5,872 bases of DNA from a bacterium (GTDB lineage Bacteria > Spirochaetota > Spirochaetia > JABEVK01): NCBI GenBank assembly GCA_021781625.1, contig JAJXWL010000133.1, forward strand, positions 1 through 5,872, in the 5' to 3' direction. The notes beneath the pieces are model-generated. The model was given only the letters and a program-made list of their open reading frames with translations. It did no database searches and had not been told where the DNA came from. The position numbers were made by a program, and so were the translations under genes. Shown one piece after another: positions 5,872-5,872 of this stretch. Each line of letters starts with the position of its first letter. The first letter of the stretch is position 1.

Positions 5872-5872
5872 A

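Noticed and set aside
5818..5872. Sigma-70 promoter for the plsC operon
   Set aside because: A TAAACT -10-like hexamer is present but no acceptable -35 hexamer lies 16-18 bases upstream; the match is no better than chance.

Overview
The window holds five protein-coding genes and almost no non-coding DNA. A plus-strand gene, cut by the left edge (1-1025), encodes the end of a GGDEF-EAL cyclic-di-GMP protein. It converges on a tightly packed minus-strand cluster read from right to left: plsC (5807-5055), parE (5053-3263), parC (3261-1300) and a small DUF2007-like gene (1303-1046). Adjacent cluster genes are 1 nt apart or overlap, so they are very probably one operon. No tRNA, rRNA, CRISPR array or mobile element was seen. 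The only non-coding stretches are the 20 bp between the convergent genes and about 65 bp upstream of plsC.

The topoisomerase pair is the core of the window. ParE (596 aa) keeps the GHKL ATPase, transducer and TOPRIM motifs. ParC (653 aa) keeps the catalytic tyrosine and the DNA-bending isoleucine but has a short C-terminal domain without a canonical GyrA box. In wording and layout both proteins resemble the topoisomerase IV type of Bacteroidota, which as I recall also occurs in Chlamydiota and some other lineages, more than E. coli ParE/ParC. Together they should form a ParE2-ParC2 topoisomerase IV that unlinks daughter chromosomes. PlsC makes phosphatidic acid at the inner membrane, so the operon joins membrane lipid synthesis to chromosome segregation. 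A parC-plsC linkage is also known in E. coli, where plsC was once called parF.

The organism is probably a Gram-negative bacterium of moderate GC (close to half, judged by eye). A GGDEF-EAL protein is uncommon in Bacteroidota and classical Chlamydiota, so a Bdellovibrionota-like, PVC-related or other deep lineage fits at least as well. The sequence alone does not settle this.

This is mostly housekeeping content and I see no clear novel system. The points most worth checking are the non-standard residues at quinolone-determining positions of both topoisomerase subunits (ParC Ala70, ParE Gln404), the shortened ParC C-terminal domain, and the coupled lipid/topoisomerase operon with its small DUF2007-like partner.
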